A stretch of DNA of 64,000 bases, from positions 139,070,361 through 139,134,360 of the forward strand of contig NC_079492.1 in NCBI RefSeq assembly GCF_020520425.1. The letters run 5' to 3'. The translations under genes were made by a program, and so were the position numbers. The DNA is from Spinacia oleracea. Taxonomy: Eukaryota; Streptophyta; Magnoliopsida; Caryophyllales; Amaranthaceae. Shown piece by piece: positions 1 to 10,199 of the stretch (its first letter is position 1; each line of letters begins with the position of its first letter). The notes below the pieces were generated by a model. The model made no database searches. It was not told the DNA's origin and saw nothing but the letters and a program-made list of their open reading frames with translations.

Positions 1-1
1 A

Positions 2-1510
2 AGCGAATCGACTACTCGTAACACTCGGGTCCGAAGCTCGGTGCTCAGCAGGTTGAGGCCCTCGGTCCACTCAAGGTTAAGACCCTCGATCCATACGAGA
101 CTCAGGGTGGGCGAGCCAAGCAGATCTGGCGAACGACCCGAAGTCAGTAGCCGAGAGAGAAGAAGAGACAGGAGGCATGATCGAACCCCTAGCCCCCATC
201 GTACGCCCGAACGTTCTAATCACAGAACCTCGGCAAACGAAGGCATCAGGGCTAGACTCGGGAAAAGAATCATGACTCCCACGTCATCCCCTTTCTCGGA
301 CGAGCTGATCATGGAAGAAATACCGAAGGTAAGACTGCCAGCGCACCTGACCTACAGCGGAATCACAGATCCGAGGGATCATGTCATCTCCTACGAGCAG
401 CAAATGTTCTTGAGTCCCTACTCCGAAGCATGTTGGTGTAAATATTTCCCAACCACGCTAACCGGAGTGGCGGGAGAGTGGTTTAGATCGCTGCCGAAGG
501 GATCGATCAAGAGCTGGAAAAAGCTAAAAAAGAGATTCTGCACACAGTTCGTGAGCAACAATCGCCCCGAGCGAACCACAGCAGAACTGACCTCAATCCA
601 ACAAGAAAGAGACGAAAGTCTGAGAGAATTCATGGCCAGATTCATGAAGGAATCAACAAACATACCGAACTTGCAGCCAGACGTGGCCATCTTCGCCTTG
701 AAGCACGCGCTCCAGGAAGGGAAGTTCCGTGACGAACTCTCAATGAAGAACCCCTCCAGAATAGCTGACGTGCTCCAAATGGCTGATGCGTTCATCAGAA
801 CCAAAGAGTTTAACAAGGCCGCCGCAAGATTGAAGGGATCGTCGGATCCGAGAGACACAAAGAATACCCAGAGCAAGCCCGAGGGCAGCTCAAGGAAGGG
901 GAAAGAGAAAGTAGGAGCTAGAGAGATGAGCCCGAAGAAAGACGGGAGAAGGGGTGAACTTCAACCCAAGTACACCAACTACACTCCACTAGCTCTGCCC
1001 CGAAAAGAGATATTTAGCCTCAACAGAAATGACGAAAAGTGGAAACTACCTAGGAAGCTCAAGTCCAACCCAGCTCGGAGAAACAAGAACAAATGGTGCG
1101 AGTTTCATGATGACTTCGGTCACCACACCGAGGAATGCAACTCGCTGAAAGACAACATTGAGGACCTCGTTCGCCGAGGCTACCTGAAACAGTACTTGTT
1201 AGACCGAAGGGAGGAAAAAGAAAAGGCCGCAAGCGGCAAACAACACGAGCAACCCCAGAAAAGGGTCTACGAAGCAACAGGGCACAAGAAGAATGACATC
1301 CTAGTGGTGTTCGGGGGACAGAAGTCTGGCCAGGCCAGCAAAAAACACCTAAGAGCCCTCTCCCATCGGGTCAACTTCAGCGCGGTGGGAGACAACCAGC
1401 CACACCCCCCGAACATGACCTTCACTGCTGATGATTGCTTCGGAGTCCAGTACAAACATGACGATCCTCTGGTCATTTCCATGGACCTCAATAACCACAA
1501 CGTACATTGA
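2..1510 (+). CDS. gag: Retrotransposon Gag polyprotein (5' partial)
   Basis: The frame is open from base 2, so the true start lies left of the window; the GTG at 41 is not a convincing start. The N-terminal part is very Arg/Ser-rich. A Retrotrans_gag (PF03732-type) capsid segment follows, roughly bases 380-800, with motifs such as WCKYFPTTL, GVAGEWF and FMKESTNIPNL. A basic linker and a zinc-knuckle-like CEFHDDFGHHTEEC (about 1100-1140) come next, as in other Tat gags. The frame ends at a TGA (1508-1510), and pol continues in the same frame directly after it. Gag would form the particle that packages element RNA. Confidence 0.88.
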   Translation, partial: SESTTRNTRVRSSVLSRLRPSVHSRLRPSIHTRLRVGEPSRSGERPEVSSRERRRDRRHDRTPSPHRTPERSNHRTSANEGIRARLGKRIMTPTSSPFSDELIMEEIPKVRLPAHLTYSGITDPRDHVISYEQQMFLSPYSEACWCKYFPTTLTGVAGEWFRSLPKGSIKSWKKLKKRFCTQFVSNNRPERTTAELTSIQQERDESLREFMARFMKESTNIPNLQPDVAIFALKHALQEGKFRDELSMKNPSRIADVLQMADAFIRTKEFNKAAARLKGSSDPRDTKNTQSKPEGSSRKGKEKVGAREMSPKKDGRRGELQPKYTNYTPLALPRKEIFSLNRNDEKWKLPRKLKSNPARRNKNKWCEFHDDFGHHTEECNSLKDNIEDLVRRGYLKQYLLDRREEKEKAASGKQHEQPQKRVYEATGHKKNDILVVFGGQKSGQASKKHLRALSHRVNFSAVGDNQPHPPNMTFTADDCFGVQYKHDDPLVISMDLNNHNVH

Positions 1511-4500
1511 GTGTTAGTCGACGGAGGAAGTGCCGTCAATATCATCTTCAGAAACTGCTTCGAGCAGCTGATCCTCGAAGAACCAGAGGAAGCACTGACG
1601 AAAGTCAGTTATCCTCTGATCGGATTCAACGGATCCGCAGCTATCCCTCGAGGAAAGATCACCCTGCCAGTCACAGTGGGTGAAGGCCAAGCAGCAAAAA
1701 CCCTTCGGGACGAATTTTTGGTGATGGACTGCGACTCCGTATACAACGTAATCATGGGGAGAACCATGATTCACAAGATGCAAGCAGTCCCCTCCACATA
1801 CCACCAGCTGATGATATACGTCTCGGATGCAGGATTCGCCGAACGAATCAGAGGTGATCAAGAAGTGGCGAGAAGAACCTGCCACACTGCTGTCCGAAAG
1901 CCCAAACTAGGGGACGGCCCCGAGGAAGAAAAAGGAGCTACGGGAGAGGAAAGCGAGGCAAAAAGGAGAAGAGCAAGCACGAGCAGCTTGTCCCCCGCAG
2001 AAGTTGATGCCCGCCCCGAAACCCTATCTCCCGAACCAGATCAAGAAATGGAGGATATCTTCCTCGAAGAGGATTCAGACAGGAGCGTCCGAATAGGCAA
2101 GGGCCTAAGCTCAGGGCTCCGAATCGATTTGATCCGATTACTCAGGGATCATAAAGACATCTTTGCATGGTCAGCAGCAGATATGCCAGGGATAAATCCG
2201 AAGCTGATTTGTCACAAGCTGGACGTCAACGCTGAAGCTCGGCCAGTCAAGCAAAAAAAGAGGAACTACTCCTCGGAGAAAAACAAAGCCATCGCCGAGG
2301 AGGTGAAAAAGTTGCAAGAGGCCGGATTCATTGAACCATGCATGTATCCGAAATGGCTGGCCAACGTGGTGATGGTCAAAAAAGCGAACGGCTCCTGGCG
2401 AATGTGCGTGGATTTCACAGACCTGAACCGAGCCTGCCCCAAAGACTGCTATCCCCTGCCAAGGATAGATCAATTGGTTGACTCCACCAGCGGCCATGCA
2501 CTGCTCAGCTTCATGGATGCCTTTTCAGGCTACCACCAAGTATTCATGCACCCCGATGACAGAGCAAAGACAGCGTTCATCACAAGCGCAGGAGTATTCA
2601 ACTACAAAATGATGCCTTTCGGCTTGAAAAATGCCGGAGCCACCTACCAGAGGCTAGTTGATCACGTCTTCGCCGACCAGAAAGGGAGGAATGTGAAGGT
2701 CTATGTGGACGAATCCATCGTAAAAAGCATCAAGGAGGAAGACCACGTCAAAGACTTGGCAGAGACCTTCGGAAATCTGAGGAAATACAGCATGAAGCTG
2801 AACCCAAAAAAATGCGTCTTCGGGGTGAAGTCAGGGAAATTCCTCGGATTCATGGTGAGCGAAAGAGGAATTGATGCGAACCCAGACAAAGTCCAAGCGG
2901 CATTGGATTTACCCGAGCCGAAGACCAAGAGAGATGTGCAGAGGCTAACCGGCAGGTTAGCCGCACTAACAAGGTTCATATCAAAAGCCTCGGACAAGGG
3001 AGCCCCCTTCTTCAAAGCACTGAAACCAAAGAGCCTCCCCGGAGGAGAAGCAGAACCAGTCAAGAAAAAGGGGGTCCCGAGGAAAGTGGATCCCGAACTG
3101 ATATGGGAACAGGAGCAAAAAGAAGCTTTTCAGCAACTCAGAGCCCACCTAGCTCAACTGCCGACACTGGCCAGACCAAAGGAGGGGGAAACCCTGTACC
3201 TATATGTCGCAGTTAGCCCTGGAACCGTCAGCGCAGTGCTTCTTCGGGAAGAAGAAAAGAAGCAACAGCCAATCTACTTCACCAGCCGAACACTCACAGG
3301 GGCCGAAACCCGGTACCCGCTCATCGAGAAAGTCGCATATGCAGTAGTGGTAGCTGCACGAAAACTGAGGCCATACTTCGACTCCCACCAGATCACAGTG
3401 CTAACTGACCAACCGCTCGAGAAAGTACTCGACAAAATAGAGAGGTCAGGAAGATTGGCTGCCTGGGCCTTCGAACTATCAGAGTTCGGCATCAAATATC
3501 AGCCGAGGACAGCAATCAAAGCACAAGCGTTGGCCGACTTCTTGGCCGAATGCTCATACCAAGAAATGCTGGATGACACGAAAAGCACTTGGGAGGTCTT
3601 CACTGACGGATCTTCCACAGTAAACGGCTCAGGAGCAGGAGTTGTACTAATCCCCCCGACGGGGAAAAGCATAGAGTATGCATTGAAGTTCGGCTTCAAA
3701 GCAACTAACAACGAGGCCGAATATGAGGCCGCAATCGCAGGGATAGAACTTTGCTTATCCTTGGAAGCCGAGCATGTTCGCCTCAAAACTGATTCCCAGC
3801 TTGTAGCCAACCAGATCCGAGGGGAGTATGAGGCCAAATGGCCCAGCATGACAGCTTACTTAGCAAAAATTAAGTCCTTAACGTCAAAGTTAAGATCCTT
3901 TGAAGTCATTCTCATTCCCCGAGGACAAAACACGCAAGCAGATGCACTGTCAAAACTCGCAAGCTCAACACTCATCGACCTAAACAGGTCGGTCCACGTG
4001 GAAGTTCACCAAGAGAGAAGCATTGACTTGTTACCCACCACAGTATGCAGCTTACGTACCGAACCCAGCTGGATGGACGCAGTAGTTGCATACAAAGAAA
4101 GGGGAGAACTTCCCGAGGATAAGCTGCAGGCAAGAAAACTGAAAAGATTCAACAAGTGGTTCATCATCAGCGCTGAAGGAGAGCTCATGAGGAAATCATT
4201 CTCCGCTCCGCTGCTAAAATGTGTGGGTCCAACAGACGCTGATTACATCCTAAGGGCAATCCACCTCGGGATATGCGGAAACCACATCGGAGGCAGGACA
4301 TTGGCACATAAAGCCCTTCGGGCTGGGTACTGGTGGCCCACTATGGTTTCCGAGGCAAAGCAGATGGCAAGGAAATGCGGGAAATGCCAAAAGTTCGCAC
4401 CAGCCATCCATCAACCAGCTCAAACCCTACAATCAACACTGTATCCATTACCATTCGCACAGTGGGGGTTAGACATCATTGGTCCCTTCCCCTCAGCAAC

Positions 4501-5326
4501 GAACCAGAAGAAGTGGTTGATTGTAGGAGTCGACTATTTTAGCAAATGGATCGAAGCCGAAGCTGTCTCCTCCATCACCGAACCTCAGGTCCGCAAGTTC
4601 ATATGGCAGAACATCATCACAAGGTTCGGCATACCAAGACTGATGGTCTTCGACCACGGGAAACAGTTCGACAACACCCCGTTGCAAAAGTGGTGCAAAC
4701 AGTTCGGCATACACCTAGCTTACTCGGCAGTCTGCCACCCACAAAGCAACGGGCAAGCTGAAGCTGCTAACAAACTCATCCTCAATGCACTCAAGAAAAG
4801 AGTCGAGGATGACAAAAACAAGTGGGTAGAAGAGCTACCCGGAACGCTATGGTCCCTTCGGACCACCGAGAAAGAAGCTACCGGGCAAACACCGTTCCAC
4901 CTCGTATATGGATCCGAAGCTGTAATCCCTGTGGAAATCGGAACTGAAAGCCTGAGGATCCAGGCATACAACAGGTATGATGGGCTCCAAGGAGAAAGCA
5001 ACAACCAACTTCTGTCCGAAGCTCTCGATCTACTGGACGAAGCTCGGAACGATGCAAGGACGCTCAACGCAGCCTATTTGCAGAGGGTCAACAAGCATTA
5101 TAATCGAAGAGTCAACGCCAGACCCCTAAAAGTCGGTGATCTAGTGCTCAGAAACGCCGCCTCGGTTCAGAAAGGACGGATCCATGGCAAACTCTCAGCC
5201 ACTTGGGAAGGACCATACATCATCCATGCCGAAAAAAGGCCAGGCACGTTTATGCTGAAACAGTTAGATGGAACAATTCTGAAGAACCATTGGAATACCG
5301 ATGTTCTCAAGAAATATTTTGTATGA
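1511..5326 (+). CDS. pol: Retrotransposon Pol polyprotein (protease, RT, RNase H x2, integrase)
   Basis: The 1271-codon frame follows the gag TGA in phase and has no ATG at its start, so it is probably part of one gag-pol unit. The domains, numbered from 1511, are as follows. Aspartic protease: VDGGSAVN near residues 3-10, D instead of the common DTG/DSG context. RT: about 230-450, with its active site YVDE at 398-401, where the second acidic residue is Glu rather than Asp. First RNase H: about 560-690, degenerate. Second, plant-type RNase H: about 695-830, starting FTDGSS. Integrase: HHCC zinc region about 915-960 and a D,D-35-E-like core (GLDIIGP, FDHGKQF, NGQAEAA). The C-terminal part ends in a chromodomain-less tail. 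The RT change makes this copy doubtful as an active enzyme source. Confidence 0.92.
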   Translation: MLVDGGSAVNIIFRNCFEQLILEEPEEALTKVSYPLIGFNGSAAIPRGKITLPVTVGEGQAAKTLRDEFLVMDCDSVYNVIMGRTMIHKMQAVPSTYHQLMIYVSDAGFAERIRGDQEVARRTCHTAVRKPKLGDGPEEEKGATGEESEAKRRRASTSSLSPAEVDARPETLSPEPDQEMEDIFLEEDSDRSVRIGKGLSSGLRIDLIRLLRDHKDIFAWSAADMPGINPKLICHKLDVNAEARPVKQKKRNYSSEKNKAIAEEVKKLQEAGFIEPCMYPKWLANVVMVKKANGSWRMCVDFTDLNRACPKDCYPLPRIDQLVDSTSGHALLSFMDAFSGYHQVFMHPDDRAKTAFITSAGVFNYKMMPFGLKNAGATYQRLVDHVFADQKGRNVKVYVDESIVKSIKEEDHVKDLAETFGNLRKYSMKLNPKKCVFGVKSGKFLGFMVSERGIDANPDKVQAALDLPEPKTKRDVQRLTGRLAALTRFISKASDKGAPFFKALKPKSLPGGEAEPVKKKGVPRKVDPELIWEQEQKEAFQQLRAHLAQLPTLARPKEGETLYLYVAVSPGTVSAVLLREEEKKQQPIYFTSRTLTGAETRYPLIEKVAYAVVVAARKLRPYFDSHQITVLTDQPLEKVLDKIERSGRLAAWAFELSEFGIKYQPRTAIKAQALADFLAECSYQEMLDDTKSTWEVFTDGSSTVNGSGAGVVLIPPTGKSIEYALKFGFKATNNEAEYEAAIAGIELCLSLEAEHVRLKTDSQLVANQIRGEYEAKWPSMTAYLAKIKSLTSKLRSFEVILIPRGQNTQADALSKLASSTLIDLNRSVHVEVHQERSIDLLPTTVCSLRTEPSWMDAVVAYKERGELPEDKLQARKLKRFNKWFIISAEGELMRKSFSAPLLKCVGPTDADYILRAIHLGICGNHIGGRTLAHKALRAGYWWPTMVSEAKQMARKCGKCQKFAPAIHQPAQTLQSTLYPLPFAQWGLDIIGPFPSATNQKKWLIVGVDYFSKWIEAEAVSSITEPQVRKFIWQNIITRFGIPRLMVFDHGKQFDNTPLQKWCKQFGIHLAYSAVCHPQSNGQAEAANKLILNALKKRVEDDKNKWVEELPGTLWSLRTTEKEATGQTPFHLVYGSEAVIPVEIGTESLRIQAYNRYDGLQGESNNQLLSEALDLLDEARNDARTLNAAYLQRVNKHYNRRVNARPLKVGDLVLRNAASVQKGRIHGKLSATWEGPYIIHAEKRPGTFMLKQLDGTILKNHWNTDVLKKYFV

Positions 5327-6343
5327 TCTCTGTCTGTAAACCAAGTAAGTTGTTTAATGAGAAGAGGAAAGCCATTGGCACCGTGTGTTTCATTAAACTT
5401 ATCTCTATATTTATTGTCCCCTTATATATATGCAGCCTCGGATCTGATCAATCCGAGACTAAAAACAGGTTGACTTTGCCCATTCCTTGATAAAATGCAA
5501 GGAATGACCAAATCATACACTTCAGGGAATCGTCCAGAATCCTCGGATTCGCGATAACCAAATAAAACTTGTTCGCCACAAACAGTCGCTCGAATCAAGT
5601 TATAAAACTCCGGCTCAGATCCACGGATCGCCGAAGGCATAACTAAGAGGCAGACTAACGATCTCTTGCCCAGGTTTCCGAACCACAAGAGATCGGAAGA
5701 ACAATCCAGACCTCTGAGCAGATCGACGGATTTGAAGAGTCTGGAAACTAAAGAGTCTCTTAGCAGATCTACGGATTTGAAGAACTCGCAAAACTAAAGA
5801 GTCTCTTAGCAGATCCACGGATTTGAAGAACTCGCAAAACTAAAGAGTCTCTTAGCAGATCTACGGATTTGAAGAACTCGCAAAGTTAAAGAGTCTCTTA
5901 GCAGATCTACGGATTTGAAGAACTCATAAACTAAAGAGTCTCTTAGCAGATCCACGGATTTGAAGAACTCGCAAAACTAAAGAGTCCCTTAGCAAATCTA
6001 CGGATTTAAAGAGCTCGCAAGATCAAAAGGTTTTCAGCAAGTCTACGGATTCAAAGAAAAGCTCGAAAGTACAAAATTGAAAAGCAGCCAAGTAACTAAC
6101 ACTCATTTTTCATTCAATATTTGGGGGAAGTACAAATACATTGAAAACCTCAAAAATTGAAAACAAAATGAAACAGTTAAAATCGGCAGCCATCAACAGA
6201 CAATACCGGCCTACCGAAGTACTAAGAAAGCAAAAAGAAACGAGTACAACGCAGCGCCGAGGCAAAAGGGGGAAAAGCAAGCACATATTCGGAAGTCCTC
6301 AACTGGAACCGACCGACTCTGAAGAAGACGACTGCCCGAATCC
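5327..6343. other. Spacer between convergent pol and antisense gene
   Basis: No credible coding sequence. The first part, to about 5714, is unique and carries short CGGAT motifs. The middle is the 46-bp tandem array described separately. The last 270 bases are A-rich on the + strand and lead into the stop codon of the antisense gene. Both transcripts would end in this spacer. Confidence 0.7.
5715..6070 (+). repeat. 46-bp tandem repeat, about 8 copies
   Basis: Copies begin at 5715, 5761, 5807, 5853, 5899, 5944, 5990 and about 6034, each starting TAGCAGATCTACGGATTTGA or a close variant. Spacing is exactly 46 bp except for one 45-bp copy. The last copies diverge. The array lies between the 3' ends of pol and the antisense gene; tandem arrays in the 3' untranslated region are known in Tat/Ogre-type elements. 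Confidence 0.93.
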
Positions 6344-9300
6344 CTAACTCTTGGGAGTCTCAGGAGCGGCCCCTAGGGGAGCATCCTTCGAAGAACCCCC
6401 AGCAGTAGTATCACCCTCGGAAGTTGCCTTCTGGGCCCGAGCCTCTGCGAGAGCAGCTTGGCGTTCAGCTTCAGCTTCATCTCGATCAGCTTGGCATTCC
6501 ACCAAGTGGTCCTCGGCCTGCATCCATAGGGGAACTTTCTCGTTCCAAGGGAAGTGAGGCATGTGCTTCGCAAACATGCGCCGAGCACCCAGGATGCCGT
6601 TCCAGTACTGCTCTCTACACTGATCAGCAGTGTAGAGGTCGACTCGCTCCTGCTCCAACTTCCGAATATAGTCATCCTTTTCCCGAAGCTTCAGCCGAAG
6701 GACAGGCACCTTATCAGCTTGCTGCTGGATCAGCTCCCGATGCTGGACAAAATGGCAAAGCCTTAACTCTGCCTCTTTATGCTCCTTGTCGGCCGCTTCA
6801 AATTTAGACTTCATCTCCTGGAAGAGTCTATCTTTTTCCTCAAGTTCGCTAGCAAACTTAACGGCCATATCCTTCTTTTCCTCAGCAAAGGAAGCGATCT
6901 TCTCAGCATCCTCTTCAACTCGGAAGATGAGCTGGCCAACCTCGGCCCCAATCTTCTCAGCAGACTCTCTAGCCTCGCGACTATACAGAAGGTACAGCTG
7001 CTTGACTTCCGTAAGCTCGGAGAGGAGTTGCCCAGCCTTCTGGTCCAAAATGGGAATATCACGAGCATAAGCCTCACGATATTTCCTCAATTGTTTCTCC
7101 TCAACCGAGCTACACTCGGAAGCGAACGAGGACCAGAAAACAGCCTGGGAACGAGAGAAAGATGAGCAAAAATAGGAAAAACATAAAACAAAAACACAAC
7201 TCAAAGAGAAAAATCTAGCAATTACCTCGTTCAGATAGTACTGGGCCATCATAGCCGGATTCCTCTCTTCGGCCCCAGGAACCCTCCACTGCGGGTTAGC
7301 ACGAATCAGATTCTCCCGAGCAGCCTCGGGGCCCACCAAGGATCCCACATGAGCCAAGGGGCCCTCTCCCAAAATCGGAGCCCTGGCATACCGAGCCATC
7401 GCCTCCCTTACTTCTTCGGGGATCCGTTTTAGCGGAACATCCGAACAGGGATCAGCATGGATCAACCTATCCAGGGCCGAGGTAGAAGTAGAACCCAAAG
7501 TTGAGTGGCGCCTCTTCCTCGTCAGACCTTGCTCGGGCTGCTCCTCCTCTCCAGCAGAGGGAACCTCCTTCTGAACCTCGGGAACCGCAGCTTCGGGGCC
7601 CGAGAGATCTATCATCTCCTTGTCTGGACTCTTCTCTCTCTCGAAGGGAAGATCAGCAGACTCCTTCTTCTCCCCAGCTACCTCAGGGACATCCGAACCA
7701 GGAACAAAATCGGCTTCAATCGCCTCCATCACCTCGGTGATATCCTGGATTTCGATCCCCAAAGCAGCAGATGGTTTCAGTGGAGAGGGGATGATATCTT
7801 CCTCGATCAGCGGCTGGTCCACGGGCGGCGGTTCAGCAACCACCACACTCTTTAACTTCTGCCCTGGCAAGGGCATGAAGTGAAGAAGATTCTTAGGAGG
7901 AGGCATGACTTCCGAAACCGCTTCCTACATAGCAAGTGTTCAAAGATTAGTTTCGGAAAAAGGGAGAAACGAACTACAAAAAACTCCAAGTCAGAACAAA
8001 TACCTTCTCCGAGGGCTGAGAAGCCTTTGCTTTCTTCGGATGCGTGGAAGGCCTCAAAAGAGTGCTACCCTTCCTTTTGCGTTGATCCTAAAAAGGGGAG
8101 ACCAAGGGTCAACGAATGTAAAAGAAGAAAAAGGAAGAAATAGAGAAAAAAGCGTGAAGTACCCGGTTCCTAGATAAAGAGATATCTATCCGAGCCGGAG
8201 ATGAAACCGAAGGAACGGCACGCGGCACAGCGTCAGTCCCAGGACCCTAAAAGATGGTCCAGGACCAAGACGTTAGCCGACGGCCAACCGAAAAGAAGAA
8301 GACAAACAGAAAATCGAGCCTATAAATGAACACTCACCGGGTCCGAAGTTGTCTTCAACACAGGAAGCACAACCTTCACAGGAACAGCTTCAACAGAGGA
8401 GGCGGAATCCCACGGATCAGCTCGAACTTCGGATATCCGAGCAACCCCCGAAGGAGACAACACGTAATCCTTCAGGCGAGGATTACGAGGGTTATCTTTT
8501 CCGAACTTGTACTCGGGAGCCGGGTCGTGAATAGTCTTCAGATCCAAAGAAATGCCCAACTTCTTAGGATCAATGCAGCTAAAGCCGTACTCTGCAAAAA
8601 CAAAGCACAAAACATGTCAGCAAAACGAAGCAGGAAAGAGAAGGACAAACTCACTGAAAAAACGGTCTCAGCCGAAAGACACCTACCCCTGTCAAAAATC
8701 CTGCTGAGACCGGCAACAGCAAGAATGTCCTCCCTCAAAATGTAATTGAGATTCGGGAGCCAGCTAGACGGCAGTCGATGGTTATCCTCTTGAGCCAAGA
8801 ACCACTGGAGGAGGTCCACATAGTGGCGATGATTCCGATCTGGAGCTGCCACACTCCTCATATCAGGATCAGGAGCCACGAACCACTTTGGAGGACGATA
8901 AAAGTTGGGATGCTTCGGATCCGTCGGCACACGAACGAGCAACCACTCCGTCTTCCAATTGTGGTCAGAGCTAAGGTAGGGGTACGCCGTGATGTAGTTC
9001 GGATCCCCCCTCTTTCGGGACTTCTTGTTGACAATGGTCCACCAACCATACCCATCACCCTTGGAAGCATGGTTGAGAACCAGATCGTGAAGATCCCGAA
9101 AAATAGCGACAGAGCAAGGGAAATTGACGAAGTCACACACCCATCTAAATCCGATTATGTGCCTCATAGATTTGGGTGTGAGCTGGGCCAAACTAATGTT
9201 GTACGACACCAAAAGCTCGGATACGAACGGATCCAAAGGAAAGCGGAGACCATTCTCCAAATGGTGAGTGTACACGGAAATGAACCCCCTCGGTGGATGA

Positions 9301-9761
9301 GTCACCCGAGGACGCTCTTGTTCAGGAAGCTCGCACCAGTACCCCAAGGCATGCTGAATTCCGTATAGCTCCTCGGCCTTCCGATGATAATTCCCCAACT
9401 TCGCTTCCACCAACCAGTCACCGCTGACCGATTTCTCCAACGGACCGTCGATCTTGGTGGTCTCGTGCAAAATTGAGGCATACCTGCCCTTCGGATCAGC
9501 TTCCGTCCAATGAACTGGAAACTCGGGGTAACGACGACGAGCACCCGAAAAGCCAGCTCTCTCACCAGAGGTTGCGCGTTCAGACACGCCAAACCCACCA
9601 ACTACATCATCTTCGGAAGCATCCCAACCAATCGAACTCTTCTCCAACGGCCTTGCCGAAGGCCGACCCCTCGAAGTTTTCGGTAACCTCCCCGAAGGCA
9701 CGTTCTCCCTCTCACTAGAGGAGCCAACGACGAACTTGCTTTTGCCCCTATTCTTTGCCAT
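6344..9761 (-). CDS. Spliced antisense gene of the Tat element (Transposase_28-like plus coiled coil)
   Basis: Predicted join on the minus strand: 9761-8687, 8591-8338, 8246-8163, 8087-8004, 7924-7226, 7144-6344. All five introns are 75-95 bp with GT..AG ends and keep the frame, giving about 998 aa. The N-terminal third contains GLRFPLDPFVSELLVSYNIS, the motif of the Pfam family called putative gypsy type transposon (Transposase_28), known from antisense ORFs of Tat elements. Exon 4 is basic (RKRK, PKKAK) and looks like a bipartite nuclear localisation signal. Exons 5-6 are acidic, then a long Glu/Lys/Arg coiled coil with an Ala-rich tail. The function of this family is unknown. No frameshift or stop is seen, unlike in gag-pol. 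Confidence 0.8.
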
Positions 9762-10015
9762 GGTCGCGAAATCTCGATCTAGGGTTTAGATTGAGGGGTA
9801 GAAGGAAGAACGAAGAAAAAAGGAGAACTCAGAAACAAATTACCTTTTTCCGAAGCGGAATTCGCCGATAAAGCGAACAACACAAGTTCCCGAAGTCTAA
9901 AGTTGGCCGAATTTCGTAGATCTGAAGAAGCAAATTGCACTGCGATCGCCGGAATTTAGAGAGAGAATGGGTTTGAAAGAAGGGGTAAAAAGTTCGAAAA
10001 GAGCAAAGCACCCAG

Positions 10016-10023
10016 TATTTATA
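10016..10023 (-). promoter_or_regulatory. TATA box for the antisense gene
   Basis: TATAAATA on the minus strand lies 255 bp upstream of the antisense ATG (9761) and inside the element, just before the 3' LTR. Spacing suits a 5' UTR of about 220 nt. It implies that the antisense gene has its own internal promoter rather than using an LTR. This is inferred from position only. Confidence 0.5.
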
Positions 10024-10199
10024 GAAAAGAAAAAGGGGCGCATCAACTTCCTCAACCCACGATCTCCACGACACAATACAACTCCCAACACTTGTCATCA
10101 ATGCAAATCATCCCTTTTCAAAAAAGAGAGGGAACTTTCGGACTTCTGACAGCTGGAAACCCACCCATTTAATTCTAAATGGACCGGGTCTGGGGGGCA

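Noticed and set aside
418-5067. Minus-strand open frames opposite gag and pol
   Set aside because: They mirror the strong sense codon usage, lack introns or recognisable motifs, and overlap well supported sense domains.
7145-7225. Reading straight through the 520-codon ORF without an intron
   Set aside because: This stretch encodes a Phe/Cys/Ser-rich insertion in the middle of a hydrophilic protein and has consensus GT and AG ends with a length divisible by three, so it is better read as an intron.
6351-7883. Plus-strand open frames of 68-128 codons opposite the antisense gene
   Set aside because: Low-complexity Ser/Pro/Leu text that is the complement of the coiled-coil coding region; no motif.
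8778-9368. 196-codon plus-strand ORF opposite antisense exon 1
   Set aside because: No recognisable domain; the antisense frame here carries the known family motif.
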